Source: Microtetraspora niveoalba
Lineage (GTDB): Bacteria > Actinomycetota > Actinomycetes > Streptosporangiales > Streptosporangiaceae
Assembly (NCBI RefSeq): GCF_001570405.1
Contig: NZ_BBYM01000010.1
Span: 112,909 to 176,908, forward strand
Direction of reading: 5' to 3'
DNA: 64,000 bases
Shown: positions 29,807 through 38,366 of the stretch, in pieces
Layout: each line of letters begins with the position of its first letter
Numbering within the stretch: position 1 is the first letter of the stretch
Translations under genes and position numbers: made by a program
Notes under the pieces: model-generated
Databases searched by the model: none
Seen by the model: the letters and a program-made list of their open reading frames with translations, nothing else
Told to the model about the DNA's origin: nothing

Positions 29807-30745
29807 GTGTCCCAGACCCCCCTTAATCCCGGTGATTCCCCGCTGGTACGAGAGGCACTGAGCTCTGTGGTTTCACGTGAAACAGCGACGGCCGCTCCGG
29901 CGGCCGCGCCTTCGATTGGATACTCCACACGGGACGAGGAGGCGTGGCCCCGCCCCCCGAAGTGCCGAGTGATGACGGTGGCGAACCAGAAGGGCGGCGT
30001 CGGAAAGACCACGACGACCGTGAATTTGGCCGCCGCCCTCTCCATGCACGGGCAGCGCGTGCTGGTGGTCGACCTTGACCCTCAGGGCAATGCCTCGACG
30101 GCGTTGGCGACCGAACACCGGTCGGGGGTGCCGTCGGTTTATCAGGTGCTGGTGGACAATCTCCCGTTGGATTCGATTGTGAAGCCGGTCCCGGAGATGC
30201 CGAACCTCTATTGCGCTCCGGCGACACTGGATCTCGCGGGTGCGGAGATCGAGCTGGTGCCGATGGTCGGCCGCGAGACCCGGTTGAAGCGGGCGTTGAG
30301 CGCGTTCGACTCGATGGAGCTGGACTACATTCTGATCGACTGCCCGCCGTCACTCGGACTTCTCACGGTGAACGCGATGGCGGCGGCGCAGGAAGTGCTC
30401 ATCCCGATCCAGTGTGAGTACTACGCGCTCGAAGGGCTCACCCAGCTTATGCAGAACGTCGAGCTGGTGCGGGTTCACCTGAACCAGGAGCTGAACGTCT
30501 CGACGATCCTCTTGACCATGTACGACGGGCGTACCCGCCTGGCTTCCCAGGTCGCCGAGGAGGTGCGGTCACACTTCGGGGACACGGTGCTCAAGGCGGT
30601 CATCCCGAGAAGTGTCCGCGTGTCGGAGGCGCCCAGCTACAGCCAGTCGGTCATCACGTATGACCCCGGTTCGAGCGGGGCGCTGGCGTACAAGGAGGCC
30701 GCGCGCGAGATGGCGCACCGCGGCGCGGCGGTAGCGGGGGCATAG
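29807..30745 (+). CDS. parA: Chromosome partitioning ATPase ParA (Soj)
   Basis: 312-aa deviant-Walker ATPase that moves ParB-parS complexes. P-loop KGGVGKTTTTVNLA at about residues 61-74 with the signature Lys, switch region VLVVDLDPQGNAS, Walker B-like YILIDCPPSLGLL. The GTG at 29807 is chosen because AAAGGACG lies 8 bases upstream. The frame continues to 29663 but that part overlaps the terminator and lacks a site. A parS site (29869-29884) is embedded in the poorly conserved N-terminal tail, where it encodes VVSRET. Confidence 0.96.
   Translation: MSQTPLNPGDSPLVREALSSVVSRETATAAPAAAPSIGYSTRDEEAWPRPPKCRVMTVANQKGGVGKTTTTVNLAAALSMHGQRVLVVDLDPQGNASTALATEHRSGVPSVYQVLVDNLPLDSIVKPVPEMPNLYCAPATLDLAGAEIELVPMVGRETRLKRALSAFDSMELDYILIDCPPSLGLLTVNAMAAAQEVLIPIQCEYYALEGLTQLMQNVELVRVHLNQELNVSTILLTMYDGRTRLASQVAEEVRSHFGDTVLKAVIPRSVRVSEAPSYSQSVITYDPGSSGALAYKEAAREMAHRGAAVAGA
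29869..29884. promoter_or_regulatory. parS: parS site inside parA
   Basis: GGTTTCACGTGAAACA matches the universal parS TGTTTCACGTGAAACA at 15 of 16 bases. It is a ParB nucleation site inside the parA coding sequence. Confidence 0.95.
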
Positions 30746-30795
30746 CGGGTTGCGGGCACGGAATGAGCCCGCGCGGCGGTAACCTCTCGTGGTGG

Positions 30796-30827
30796 AGTGC
30801 CCGGCGACTCTGAGATCGCTGGGCACT
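30796..30827 (+). terminator. Hairpin between parA and parB
   Basis: AGTGCCCGGCGA pairs with TCGCTGGGCACT (one G-U pair) around a short loop, followed by GCCTTTCG. Partial termination here would lower ParB relative to ParA. Confidence 0.6.
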
Positions 30828-30865
30828 GCCTTTCGTACGGTGTTGTGCGGTGTTAAGGAGCAGCG

Positions 30866-31822
30866 GTGTCTCAGCAGCGTCGGGGACTGGGCAAGGGGCT
30901 TGGGGCACTGATTCCCACCGGGCCGATCGTCGAGCCGACGATCGCGGCCGGGCCGCCGGCGGCGGAGCCTGCCGACACCGGTCTCCGGCCGGTCGAGGGA
31001 GCCTACTTCCAGGAGGTCCCACTCGAGGCGATCGTGCCCAACCCGCGCCAGCCGCGTGACGTGTTCGACGAGGAGCGCCTGGACGAGTTGGCCACCTCCA
31101 TCTCCGAGGTCGGCCTGCTTCAACCGGTCGTCCTACGCGCCAGCGGAGACGGCCGATTCGAGCTGGTGATGGGGGAGCGGCGGTGGCGCGCCTCGAAGCT
31201 CGCCGGCCTGGAGAAGATCCCCGCGATCGTCCGCAGCACCCAGGACGACGAGATGCTCCGCGAAGCGCTGATCGAGAACCTTCAGCGCGAGCAGCTCAAC
31301 GCCCTGGAGGAGGGGGCGGCGTATCGCCAGCTCCTCGATGACTTCGGGGCCACCCACGAGGTCCTGGCCAAGAAGGTCGGTCGGTCGCGCTCGCACATCA
31401 CCAACACCCTCCGGCTGCTCAATCTGCCGTCGAACGTCCAGCTCCGGCTGGCGGCGGGGACGATCAGCGCGGGACACGCCCGCGCGCTGCTCGCTCTGGA
31501 CGATCCGGCGGCGCAGGAGCGGCTGGCGACGCGCATCGTCGCTGAGGGCCTCTCGGTCCGTACGGTCGAAGAGATCGTCGCCCTCGGTGAGGCCACCGCA
31601 GGACCGGCCCCGCGCAAGCCGCGTGAGAAGAAGCCGGCGGCCCCCGCGCTCCGCAGGCTGGCGGAGCAGCTTTCCGATCACTTCGAGACCCGGGTGAAGG
31701 TCGACCTGGGTTCCCGCAAGGGACGTATCGTCGTCGAGTTCTCCACGATCGACGATCTGGAGCGCATCATCGGCACGATGGCGCCTGAAACGGTCGCCAG
31801 CGTACGCGACGGCGACGAATAG
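30866..31822 (+). CDS. parB: Chromosome partitioning protein ParB (Spo0J)
   Basis: 318-aa CTP-dependent DNA clamp that loads at parS. N-terminal CTPase/ParB-Srx domain: IVPNPRQPRDVFDEERLDELATSI, GERRWRASKLAGL and ENLQREQLNALEEG. HTH: THEVLAKKVGRSRSHITNTLRLLNLP. C-terminal dimerisation part: RLAEQLSDHFETRVKVDLGSRKGRIVVEF. The first 45 residues are Pro/Gly-rich. GTG at 30866 with AAGGAG upstream. It ends 14 bases before a palindrome containing parS. Confidence 0.97.
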   Translation: MSQQRRGLGKGLGALIPTGPIVEPTIAAGPPAAEPADTGLRPVEGAYFQEVPLEAIVPNPRQPRDVFDEERLDELATSISEVGLLQPVVLRASGDGRFELVMGERRWRASKLAGLEKIPAIVRSTQDDEMLREALIENLQREQLNALEEGAAYRQLLDDFGATHEVLAKKVGRSRSHITNTLRLLNLPSNVQLRLAAGTISAGHARALLALDDPAAQERLATRIVAEGLSVRTVEEIVALGEATAGPAPRKPREKKPAAPALRRLAEQLSDHFETRVKVDLGSRKGRIVVEFSTIDDLERIIGTMAPETVASVRDGDE

Positions 31823-31835
31823 TCAGAGCTTGTGC

Positions 31836-31867
31836 GCGCGCTGTGTTTCACGTGAAACACAGCGCGC
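31836..31867. promoter_or_regulatory. parS: parS inside a 32-bp perfect palindrome
   Basis: The exact 16-bp parS TGTTTCACGTGAAACA lies at 31844-31859. The symmetry continues eight bases on each side (GCGCGCTG...CAGCGCGC), giving an uninterrupted 32-bp palindrome. It sits directly after parB and could also act as a transcription terminator. Confidence 0.97.
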
Positions 31868-32460
31868 AGGTCAAGGGTGAGAAGCATGTCTCCGCACGCC
31901 TGACCCGGCCGTTGCCTGCGGCTTGGACACGCGGGGGAGCCGTCGCGTGGTCGGTGCCGGTACTGGTGCCGCCTGGTGTGTGATGACGAATCGGCGCTGC
32001 CCCGCTTGAGCGGCGCTGTGATGGGGACGGGTGCCCCACATCACGGAGTACGCCGCGATTGCGGAGGCGAGGGCGCGGCACCGCATCGGCGGGCAGGCGG
32101 CCACTGATCTGGCGGCGCGGCAGAAGACTGCGGCGAATCCATCCTGCAAACCGGCTGCCTCGCAGCCCTCCGGCGGACGTACTGTACGACTGCGCCGTCG
32201 GCCACACGATCTGGGCGGGTTCTTCGCTCCCGCCCGCCCATCGCCGGAGGAGGCCGAGGCGTGCGCCGTGACGGCCCTCGCCCGTCCGTGGCTTGGCGCG
32301 GCACAGCAGGTGAGTACTTCTCCGGTCGGCCGTCACGGTGGCCGGTGAGCGTCGCGGCGAGCCAGGATCTGACGGACGGGGCGAACACGGTCGACATCTC
32401 GTCTCCTCTGCGAGAGGTCGTCTGTGTGGGGGGCCGTTTCGTGCGGCATCCCAGGGGACC

Positions 32461-32834
32461 GGGCAGGCACGTAATCCCAGAGGGACCTGGCGGACGGCGA
32501 CACTCCCGGCTGTGTGCCTGGGAGGAAGCGCAGCGGCGAGATCTGCGGTGCGCGCGGCATCAACCCCGGGGTCGCGGAATTTCGGGGATGGGGCGGACCG
32601 GGGCGGCGAGAGCGGCGAGGGCCCGCGGGCCGCACACTTCCGATGGACCGGTCGCCCCGGCGAAGCGCCGCCCCTTCCAACCGGACAGGCGTGCAATCCC
32701 AGAGAGACCTAGCGGACCGGCACCCTGCCCGTCCGCGTGCCCTGGGCCGGGGGAGTGCAGCGGCGAGATCTGCGCCCGGGCGCGGGACTGGCGAAGTCAC
32801 CGAGTCCCGGGGTGAGGCGGACGGGGGCGGCGAG
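32461..32834. repeat. Imperfect direct repeat, two copies of about 150 bp
   Basis: Copy A (about 32461-32610) and copy B (about 32683-32834) share a start (AATCCCAGAGrGACCT, at 32473 and 32695), a middle (GCAGCGGCGAGATCTGCG) and an end (GGGGCGGCGAG). The offset is 222-224 bp. Between and beyond them the copies diverge. Confidence 0.8.
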
Positions 32835-32888
32835 ATGCCCCGTCCGGAGGGCGGCAGGGGAGCTTTTGGAAGGGGGGATGGGGGGAGG

Positions 32889-32904
32889 GGTTTCACGTGA
32901 AACA
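32889..32904. promoter_or_regulatory. parS: Third parS site
   Basis: GGTTTCACGTGAAACA, 15 of 16 matches to parS, about 1.05 kb from the palindromic site. Confidence 0.95.
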
Positions 32905-32954
32905 CGGGAGGGGCTGGCCTCCGGCCAGGATCCGTCCAAGAGCCCGGCTGCAGT

Positions 32955-33290
32955 GGCGTCCACGAAAGAAGCCGGCACCGGCAGAATCCACAAGCAACCT
33001 CGGCCCCGCGCGTTAAGGCCCCAAGGAAACCATCCCTTGAACGGATCCAGGGAACGTCCGACGCCCCGCCACCAGCAGGATCCGCCCAGAACCGCGCCCT
33101 GGTGGCGTCCTCCATAGAAGCCGGCACCGGCAGGAATTCCAGGCAATTTCGGCTTCGTATGGGGAGACCCCAAGGAGCTCGCTCCCTTGGACGGATCCCG
33201 GGAACCGCCCGGCGTTCCGCCACCAGCAGGATCCACAAGCAACCTCGGCCTTGTGCGGAGAGGTCCCAAGGAGCCCCATCCGGACGGATC
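32955..33290. repeat. Degenerate direct repeat, three partial copies (149 and 96 bp apart)
   Basis: Shared blocks: GAAGCCGGCACCGGCAG (near 32969 and 33118), CCACAAGCAACCTCGG (32987 and 33231), CCAAGGA with ACGGATC further on, and CGCCACCAGCAGGATCC (33067 and 33218). Copies are mosaic rather than clean, as after repeated unequal exchange. Confidence 0.75.
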
Positions 33291-33379
33291 TCGGAAAGGG
33301 CTCCGGGCAGTGGCGATGGCCGCCCGCCTCGAAGGCGGCCGGAATCATGCCCTGGCGGGAGTGTGGAACCTCGGCGCCC

Positions 33380-33534
33380 CCCCGGCAGGAGCAGAGGGGG
33401 GACCCCGAGCAGAAGTAGAGGGGGGACCCCGAGCCGAAGTAGAGGGGGGACCCCGAGCCGAAGTAGAGGGGGGACCCCGAGCAGGAGCAGAGGAGGGACC
33501 CCGGGCAGAAGCAGAGGAGGGACCCCGAGCAGGA
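33380..33534. repeat. 24-bp minisatellite, about 6.5 copies
   Basis: The unit is GAGCmGAAGTAGAGGGGGGACC plus CC, nearly identical in the middle copies and drifting at both ends (AGCAGAGGAGGGACC). Copies are contiguous with no spacers. It ends 20 bp from the ddl stop codon. Confidence 0.93.
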
Positions 33535-33554
33535 TCCCTCCGGTGGCGGAAGAG

Positions 33555-34505
33555 TCAGCCTCGACGGGCGGCGAGTTCGAGGAGTCCCTTACAGAGGGTG
33601 CCGAGATCGCGCCCGGCGGCCTCGGCGGCCATCGGGAGCAATGAGGTCTCGGTCATGCCGGGAGCGACGTTCACTTCGAGGAAGTAGGGGCGGCCGGTCT
33701 CGTCCACGATCAGGTCGGTACGGGAGACGTCCCGCAGCCCGAGCGCCGCGTGTGCGGTGACGGCCATCGCGGCGCACGCCTCGGCGTCCTCCTGTGACAG
33801 CCGGGCGGGAGCGAAGAACTCGGTGTGCCCGGCCGTATAGCGGGCCGCGTAGTCGTAGACACCGCCGTCGGGCACGATCTCCACGGGAGGCAGGGCCACC
33901 GGACCGTCTCCGAGGTCCACGACGGACACGGCGACCTCCACTCCCGCGATGTACTTCTCGATCAGCACGGTGTCGCCGTACGCGAAGCAGCCGACCATGG
34001 CGGCGGGCAGTTCCTCGGCGGACCGCACGATGGAGGCGCCGAGTGCCGAGCCGCCGCGGGAGGGCTTGACGAACAGCGGCAGGCCGAGCCGGTCAACGAT
34101 GCGGGCGAGCACCGCGCTCGCCCCCAGATCGTGGAAGGTCTCCTTGGGCAGGGCGATCGAGTCGGGCGTGTTCAGCCCCCACGAACGGACGACCGCCTTC
34201 GCCGTCGGCTTGTCGTAGGCGACCCGGCAGGCGTCCGGGGTGGCCCCCACGTACGGAACGTCGAGGAGCTCCAGCACGGAACGGATGGCACCATCCTCAC
34301 CGGCTCCGCCGTGCAACGTCACGAAGACGGCGTCCGGCGGGTCGGCGAGCACGGCGGGAACAAGGGTGGCGTCGGTGTCGCGAGTCTCGACGACCACCCC
34401 GGCCGCGCGCAGGACCTCGCTGACCCGGCGGCCGGAGCGGATGGAGACCTCTCGCTCATACGAAAGGCCCCCCGCCAACACCAGCACATGCGCCAAGTCA
34501 CTCAT
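33555..34505 (-). CDS. ddl: D-alanine-D-alanine ligase family ATP-grasp protein
   Basis: 316 aa. Ligates two D-alanines for peptidoglycan stem peptides if a true Ddl. Seen: LAGGLSYEREVSIRSG at the N-terminus, LHGGAGEDGAIRSVLELLDVPYVG, PLFVKPSRGGSALGASIV (ATP-binding Lys and Ser-rich loop), and EVNVAPGMTETSLLP near residue 285, where the usual EVNTLPGMT has Val-Ala. The ligand-binding residues look intact, but chromosomal actinomycetes often have another Ddl elsewhere, so this may be a paralogue. ATG at 34505. It lies about 70 bases downstream of the aminotransferase start-side hairpin and reads toward the parS repeats. Confidence 0.9.
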   Translation of the reverse strand: MSDLAHVLVLAGGLSYEREVSIRSGRRVSEVLRAAGVVVETRDTDATLVPAVLADPPDAVFVTLHGGAGEDGAIRSVLELLDVPYVGATPDACRVAYDKPTAKAVVRSWGLNTPDSIALPKETFHDLGASAVLARIVDRLGLPLFVKPSRGGSALGASIVRSAEELPAAMVGCFAYGDTVLIEKYIAGVEVAVSVVDLGDGPVALPPVEIVPDGGVYDYAARYTAGHTEFFAPARLSQEDAEACAAMAVTAHAALGLRDVSRTDLIVDETGRPYFLEVNVAPGMTETSLLPMAAEAAGRDLGTLCKGLLELAARRG

Positions 34506-34532
34506 AGGGAGAGGGCCTTTCTCACTTCGGGA

Positions 34533-34572
34533 TTCCGGTACGGCCAGCCCGAACAGGCTAGCCGTACCGGAA
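34533..34572. terminator. Strong hairpin between aminotransferase and ddl
   Basis: TTCCGGTACGGC (34533-34544) pairs perfectly with GCCGTACCGGAA (34561-34572). It lies two bases from the aminotransferase stop and just upstream of ddl on the same strand, so it may separate the two transcripts. Confidence 0.75.
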
Positions 34573-34574
34573 CC

Positions 34575-35900
34575 TCAGGCGAGGTCCGGACCCGGCGTGT
34601 CGACTCCGGGGTGCTCGGGCACGGAGCCGGTGCCGAAGGTGTCGCGCAGTTGCAGCTCCTGCTCGATCACGCCGGCGAGCCGGCGTACGCCCTCACGGAT
34701 GCGCTCGGGCTCGGGATAGCAGTAGGAGAGCCGCATGTGCTGGGCGCCGCCGCCGTCGGCGTAGAAACCGGTGCCGGGGACGAACGCGACACGTTCGGCC
34801 ACCGCGCGCGGCAGCATCGCCTTGGAGTTGAGCCCCTCGGGAAGGGTCATCCACACGAAGAACCCGCCGGCGGGACGGGTCCACGAGCAGCCGGCGGGCA
34901 TCAGTACCTCGAGCGCGTCGAGAAGGGCGTTGCGCCGTTCCCGATACAGCTCTCGGAAGGATTTGATCTGCTCGCGCCACGGCTGGGTGGCGAGGTACTG
35001 CCCGACGGCGAGCTGGGTGAAGGTCGAGTGCGACAGCACGGCCGACTCCATGGCGAGGACCAGCTTCTCGCGGACGGCATGCGGCGCGAGCGCCCAGCCC
35101 ACCCGGAAACCCGGGGCGAGAGTCTTGGAGAACGAGCCGAGGTAGACCACGCCGTCCGGGTCGTCGGCCCGCAGCGCGCGCAGCGGCTCGCCGTCGAACC
35201 CGAGCAGCCCGTACGGATTGTCCTCGACGACCAGGACGCCGGCCCGCTGGCAGATCTCCAGCACCTGCCTGCGGCGGACCTCGTTCAGGGTCACGCCGGC
35301 CGGGTTCTGGAAGGTCGGGATGGTGTAGAGGAACTTGACCCGCCGACCGGCGGTGTGCAGCGCGTAGATCGTCTGCGCGAGCGACTCGGGCACGATGCCC
35401 TGGTCGTCCATCGCGATGTGCACGACCTTGGCCTGGTAGGCGCTGAAGGTGCCCAGCGCACCGACGTAGGAGGGCCCCTCGGCGAGCACCACGTCGCCGG
35501 GGTCGATGAAGATCCGGGTGATCAGGTCGAGGGCCTGCTGGGAGCCCACGGTGACGACGACGTCGTCCGCCCCGGCCTCGATGCCCTCCATCCGCATGAC
35601 CTCGCAGATCTGCTCGCGCAGGTCGGGGTCACCCTGGCCGGAGCCGTACTGGAGCGCGACCGGGCCGCGCCTGGCGACCAGGTCGGCGACCAGTTCGCCG
35701 ACCACGTCGAGGGGGAGGGCCGTGACGTACGGCATGCCGCCGGCGAGCGAGACCACCTCGGGCCTGGACGCGACGGCGAAAAGAGCTCGAACCTCGGAGG
35801 CGACCATCCCGGTAGCTCGTGCGGCGTACCGATCGACATAGGCGTCAATTCGCGACCCTTGGGGCGCGGTCGTCCGACCGTGATCGAGCTCGTGCGTCAC
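34575..35900 (-). CDS. PLP-dependent aminotransferase, 2-aminoadipate/LysN-like (441 aa)
   Basis: Fold-type I aminotransferase (class I/II). The PLP lysine is in SFSKTLAPGFRVGWA (about residue 265). PLP-binding residues are in VGSQQALDLITRIF, YTIPTFQNPAGVT (Asn) and VVEDNPYG (Asp). The C-terminus has GGFFVWMTLPEG and RLSYCYPEPE, as in the LysN/MocR-type aminotransferase branch; no DNA-binding domain is present. The substrate is not certain. GTG at 35900 with CGGAGG upstream is chosen over the longer frame to 36092, which lacks a site. Confidence 0.92.
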   Translation of the reverse strand: MTHELDHGRTTAPQGSRIDAYVDRYAARATGMVASEVRALFAVASRPEVVSLAGGMPYVTALPLDVVGELVADLVARRGPVALQYGSGQGDPDLREQICEVMRMEGIEAGADDVVVTVGSQQALDLITRIFIDPGDVVLAEGPSYVGALGTFSAYQAKVVHIAMDDQGIVPESLAQTIYALHTAGRRVKFLYTIPTFQNPAGVTLNEVRRRQVLEICQRAGVLVVEDNPYGLLGFDGEPLRALRADDPDGVVYLGSFSKTLAPGFRVGWALAPHAVREKLVLAMESAVLSHSTFTQLAVGQYLATQPWREQIKSFRELYRERRNALLDALEVLMPAGCSWTRPAGGFFVWMTLPEGLNSKAMLPRAVAERVAFVPGTGFYADGGGAQHMRLSYCYPEPERIREGVRRLAGVIEQELQLRDTFGTGSVPEHPGVDTPGPDLA

Positions 35901-36148
35901 GGTCCACCTCCGTTCACGTAGCCGAGAAACCAGACTACGGCAGCGCCGCCGTTCCGACGCCGCCGGGTTGCCCTCCGGTGACGGCACGCGACGCCGGACG
36001 TGGGCGCGGGAAGCCGTCGCGGGTACGGCGACCGGGCGCGTTCGCTGAGTTACGATGCCAGCGGAAGGCGCGATGGTCGTGTGGTTTTCCACACATCCGA
36101 CGGCGTTTTCGGGGGCTCATGTACTCCTCTCGGGGATTGGGGCAACAG

Positions 36149-36766
36149 GTGTCGCGTCGGCTGGCCAACGTCACTCTGGACAATCTCGACGATCTGCCGC
36201 GGCGATGTCGGCGCTGCGTCTTCTGGGAGCTCGATCCCATGAGCGGTGAGCGCGCGGTGCAGGCGGGCGATCCCGGCCTGGAGAAGGAGGCCTGGATCTC
36301 CGCGACCCTGCTGGAGTGGGGGAGCTGCGGCAAGATCGCGTACGTGGACGGTGTCGCGGCGGGTTTCGTGCTCTACGCGCCGCCGCTGTACGTGCCGCGG
36401 TCGGTGGCGTTCCCGACGTCCCCGGTCAGCTCGGACGCGGTGCTGCTGATGACGGCGCACATCATCCCGGAGTTCTCGGGAGGCGGCCTCGGCAGGATGC
36501 TCGTCCAGGGGCTCGCCAAGGACCTCACCCGTCGCGGCGTGCGGGCCATCGAGGCGTTCGGCGACCTGAAATGGGAGCAGCCCAGTTGCGTGGTGCCCGC
36601 CGAGTACCTGCTCTCCGTGGGGTTCAAGACGGTGCGTCCGCATCTGAGGTTCCCGCGGCTCCGGCTGGAGCTCAAATCGGCCGTCTCGTGGCGTGAGGAC
36701 GTCGAGGTGGCGCTGGAGAGGCTGCTGGGGTCGATGAGTCCGGAGCGGGCGCTTCGCCCCGTCTGA
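36149..36766 (+). CDS. GNAT-family N-acetyltransferase (Rv3916c-position protein), 205 aa
   Basis: Acetyltransferase fold with VLLMTAHIIPEFSGGGLGRMLVQGLAKDL (acetyl-CoA pyrophosphate loop) and GVRAIEAFGDLKW. The N-terminus RRLANVTLDNLDDLPRRCRRCVFWELDP, with paired Cys, is conserved in orthologues beside parB and trxA. The substrate is unknown. The GTG at 36149 (MSRRLANVTLDNL) is chosen because that is the usual length of the family; an ATG at 36119 would add ten residues. Confidence 0.9.
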   Translation: MSRRLANVTLDNLDDLPRRCRRCVFWELDPMSGERAVQAGDPGLEKEAWISATLLEWGSCGKIAYVDGVAAGFVLYAPPLYVPRSVAFPTSPVSSDAVLLMTAHIIPEFSGGGLGRMLVQGLAKDLTRRGVRAIEAFGDLKWEQPSCVVPAEYLLSVGFKTVRPHLRFPRLRLELKSAVSWREDVEVALERLLGSMSPERALRPV

Positions 36767-36801
36767 GGCGATCTCAGCGCGTTCCGGCGCCCCGATACGC
36801 G

Positions 36802-36835
36802 GAAGCCCCCTGCGCCGTGATCGGCGAGGGGGCTT
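36802..36835. terminator. Bidirectional terminator between GNAT and trxA
   Basis: GAAGCCCCC pairs with GGGGGCTTC, with further CGCC/GGCG pairing inside. It lies between two genes that end facing each other. Confidence 0.85.
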
Positions 36836-36895
36836 CGCTGTGGGTGGGTGCCGCCGGGAAGGCGGTGGTACGGCTCGCGCCGCAGGGGGCACCGG

Positions 36896-37219
36896 TCAGA
36901 TGATGCCCTCGAGCTCGCGGAGCAGCATCGCCTTCGGCTTGGCGCCGATGATCTGCTTCACGACCTCTCCACCCTTGTAGACGTTCATCGTCGGGATCTG
37001 GAGTACGCCGTAGTCCCGAGGAGTCGACGGGTTCTCGTCGATGTTCAGCTTGACGATGGTCAGCCGGTCGGCGTTCTCGGTCGCGATCTCCTCCAGGATC
37101 GGCGCGACCTGGCGGCACGGACCGCACCACTCCGCCCAGAAGTCGACGAGGACGGGCTTGTCGCTCTTGAGTACGTCGGCTTCGAAGGTGGCGTCGGTCA
37201 CGCTCTTGATGGCGCCCAA
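36896..37219 (-). CDS. trxA: Thioredoxin
   Basis: 107-aa disulfide reductant with the active site WCGPC (about residues 30-34) in VLVDFWAEWCGPCRQVAP and the cis-Pro loop in VLQIPTMNVYKGG. Start is TTG at 37219 with GGGGAG seven bases upstream (there is no better in-frame start). It is reduced by the adjacent TrxB; the two are 63 bases apart and cotranscribed. In mycobacteria cwlM follows trxC on this side; here no cwlM is present before the GNAT gene. Confidence 0.97.
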   Translation of the reverse strand: MGAIKSVTDATFEADVLKSDKPVLVDFWAEWCGPCRQVAPILEEIATENADRLTIVKLNIDENPSTPRDYGVLQIPTMNVYKGGEVVKQIIGAKPKAMLLRELEGII

Positions 37220-37282
37220 TGTTCTCTCCCCTTACTCGGTGTGGAGGGTTCAACCGCGGGGCCGGGCCCCGCATTCCCCGGG

Positions 37283-38215
37283 CTAGCTGTTGTGATGGGC
37301 GAGCCAGCGCTCGGCGTCGATGGAGGCGGCGCAACCCGTGCCCGCGGCGGTGATCGCCTGGCGGTAGGTGTGGTCCACGACGTCGCCCGCCGCGAAGACG
37401 CCCTCGATGTTGGTGCGGGTGCTCGGAGCCTCGACCTGGATGTACCCGTCGGCGTCCAGGTTCACCTGGCCCTTGACGAGCTCGGTGCGCGGGTCGTGGC
37501 CGATCGCGACGAACAGGCCGCCGACGGCGAGCTCGCTCTCCTCGCCGGTCTTGCGGTTGCGGATCCGCACGCCGGTGATCTTGGTGTCGCCGAGCACGTC
37601 TACGACCTCGCTGTCCCAGATGAAGCGGATCTTGTCGTTGGCGAACGCCCGGTCCTGCATGATCTTGCTGGCGCGCAGCTCGTCGCGCCGGTGGACGACG
37701 GTCACCGAGGTGGCGAAACGGGTGAGGAAGAGCGCCTCCTCCATCGCGGTGTCGCCGCCGCCGACCACGACGATGTCCTGGCCGCGGAAGAAGAAGCCGT
37801 CGCAGGTGGCACACCAGGAGACGCCGTGCCCGGAGAGGCGCTTCTCGTTCTCCAGGCCCAGCTCGCGGTAGCCCGATCCGGTGGCGAGGATGACGGCCTT
37901 CGCGTAGAAGGTGCCGCTGTGGGTCTTGACGACCTTGGGGTTGGCGTTCAGGTCGACCTCGACCACGTCGTCGGCGACCAGCTCGGCCCCGAACCGCTCG
38001 GCCTGCTTGCGCATGTTGTCCATGAGATCGGGTCCCATGATGCCGTCGGGGAAGCCGGGGAAGTTCTCCACGTCGGTGGTGTTCATGAGGGCGCCGCCCG
38101 CGGTCACCGACCCCTCGAACACCAGGGGGTTCAGTTCCGCGCGGGCCGAGTAGACGGCCGCCGTGTAGCCGGCGGGCCCCGACCCGATGATGATCACGTT
38201 ACGGACGTCGCTCAA
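37283..38215 (-). CDS. trxB: Thioredoxin-disulfide reductase
   Basis: 310-aa FAD/NADPH flavoprotein reducing thioredoxin. FAD motif [19 protein letters not shown], redox motif CATC ([10 protein letters not shown], about residue 140), NADPH motif [16 protein letters not shown], and a C-terminal [10 protein letters not shown]. The start at the TTG 38215 is chosen because AAAGG lies 7 bases upstream and the protein then begins just before the FAD motif as usual; the frame extends to another TTG at 38254. Confidence 0.97.
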   Translation of the reverse strand: MSDVRNVIIIGSGPAGYTAAVYSARAELNPLVFEGSVTAGGALMNTTDVENFPGFPDGIMGPDLMDNMRKQAERFGAELVADDVVEVDLNANPKVVKTHSGTFYAKAVILATGSGYRELGLENEKRLSGHGVSWCATCDGFFFRGQDIVVVGGGDTAMEEALFLTRFATSVTVVHRRDELRASKIMQDRAFANDKIRFIWDSEVVDVLGDTKITGVRIRNRKTGEESELAVGGLFVAIGHDPRTELVKGQVNLDADGYIQVEAPSTRTNIEGVFAAGDVVDHTYRQAITAAGTGCAASIDAERWLAHHNS

Positions 38216-38313
38216 CGGTCTGCCTTTCGATCCGGGTGATGCCAGTCGCGTCAACAGATCCTAGGCGTCCGGGATTCCCTCCACCCCTTTCCGCCGCTCC
38301 GGCCGACAAACGA

Positions 38314-38344
38314 GACAGCCCCCACCGTCGTGGCGGGGGCTGTC
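38314..38344 (-). terminator. Terminator after the anti-sigma gene
   Basis: GACAGCCCCC and GGGGGCTGTC arms form a 13-bp stem read leftwards, followed by TCGTTTGT. It ends the sigM operon before trxB. Confidence 0.85.
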
Positions 38345-38366
38345 CGGAGGTCGTACGTACGGTGGG

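Larger units (their letters stand above)
31868..33554. other. 1.7-kb gene-free parS-flanking region made of repeats
   Basis: No credible gene; the open frames on both strands are repetitive and lack ribosome sites. Contents from left to right: unique GC-rich sequence (31868-32450), a two-copy repeat of about 150 bp (32461-32834), the third parS (32889-32904), a three-copy degenerate repeat (32955-33290) and a 24-bp minisatellite (33380-33534) ending at the ddl stop. Confidence 0.8.

Noticed and set aside
33380-33534. Possible CRISPR array
   Set aside because: The 24-bp units are contiguous with no spacers and no cas genes are near; it is a minisatellite.
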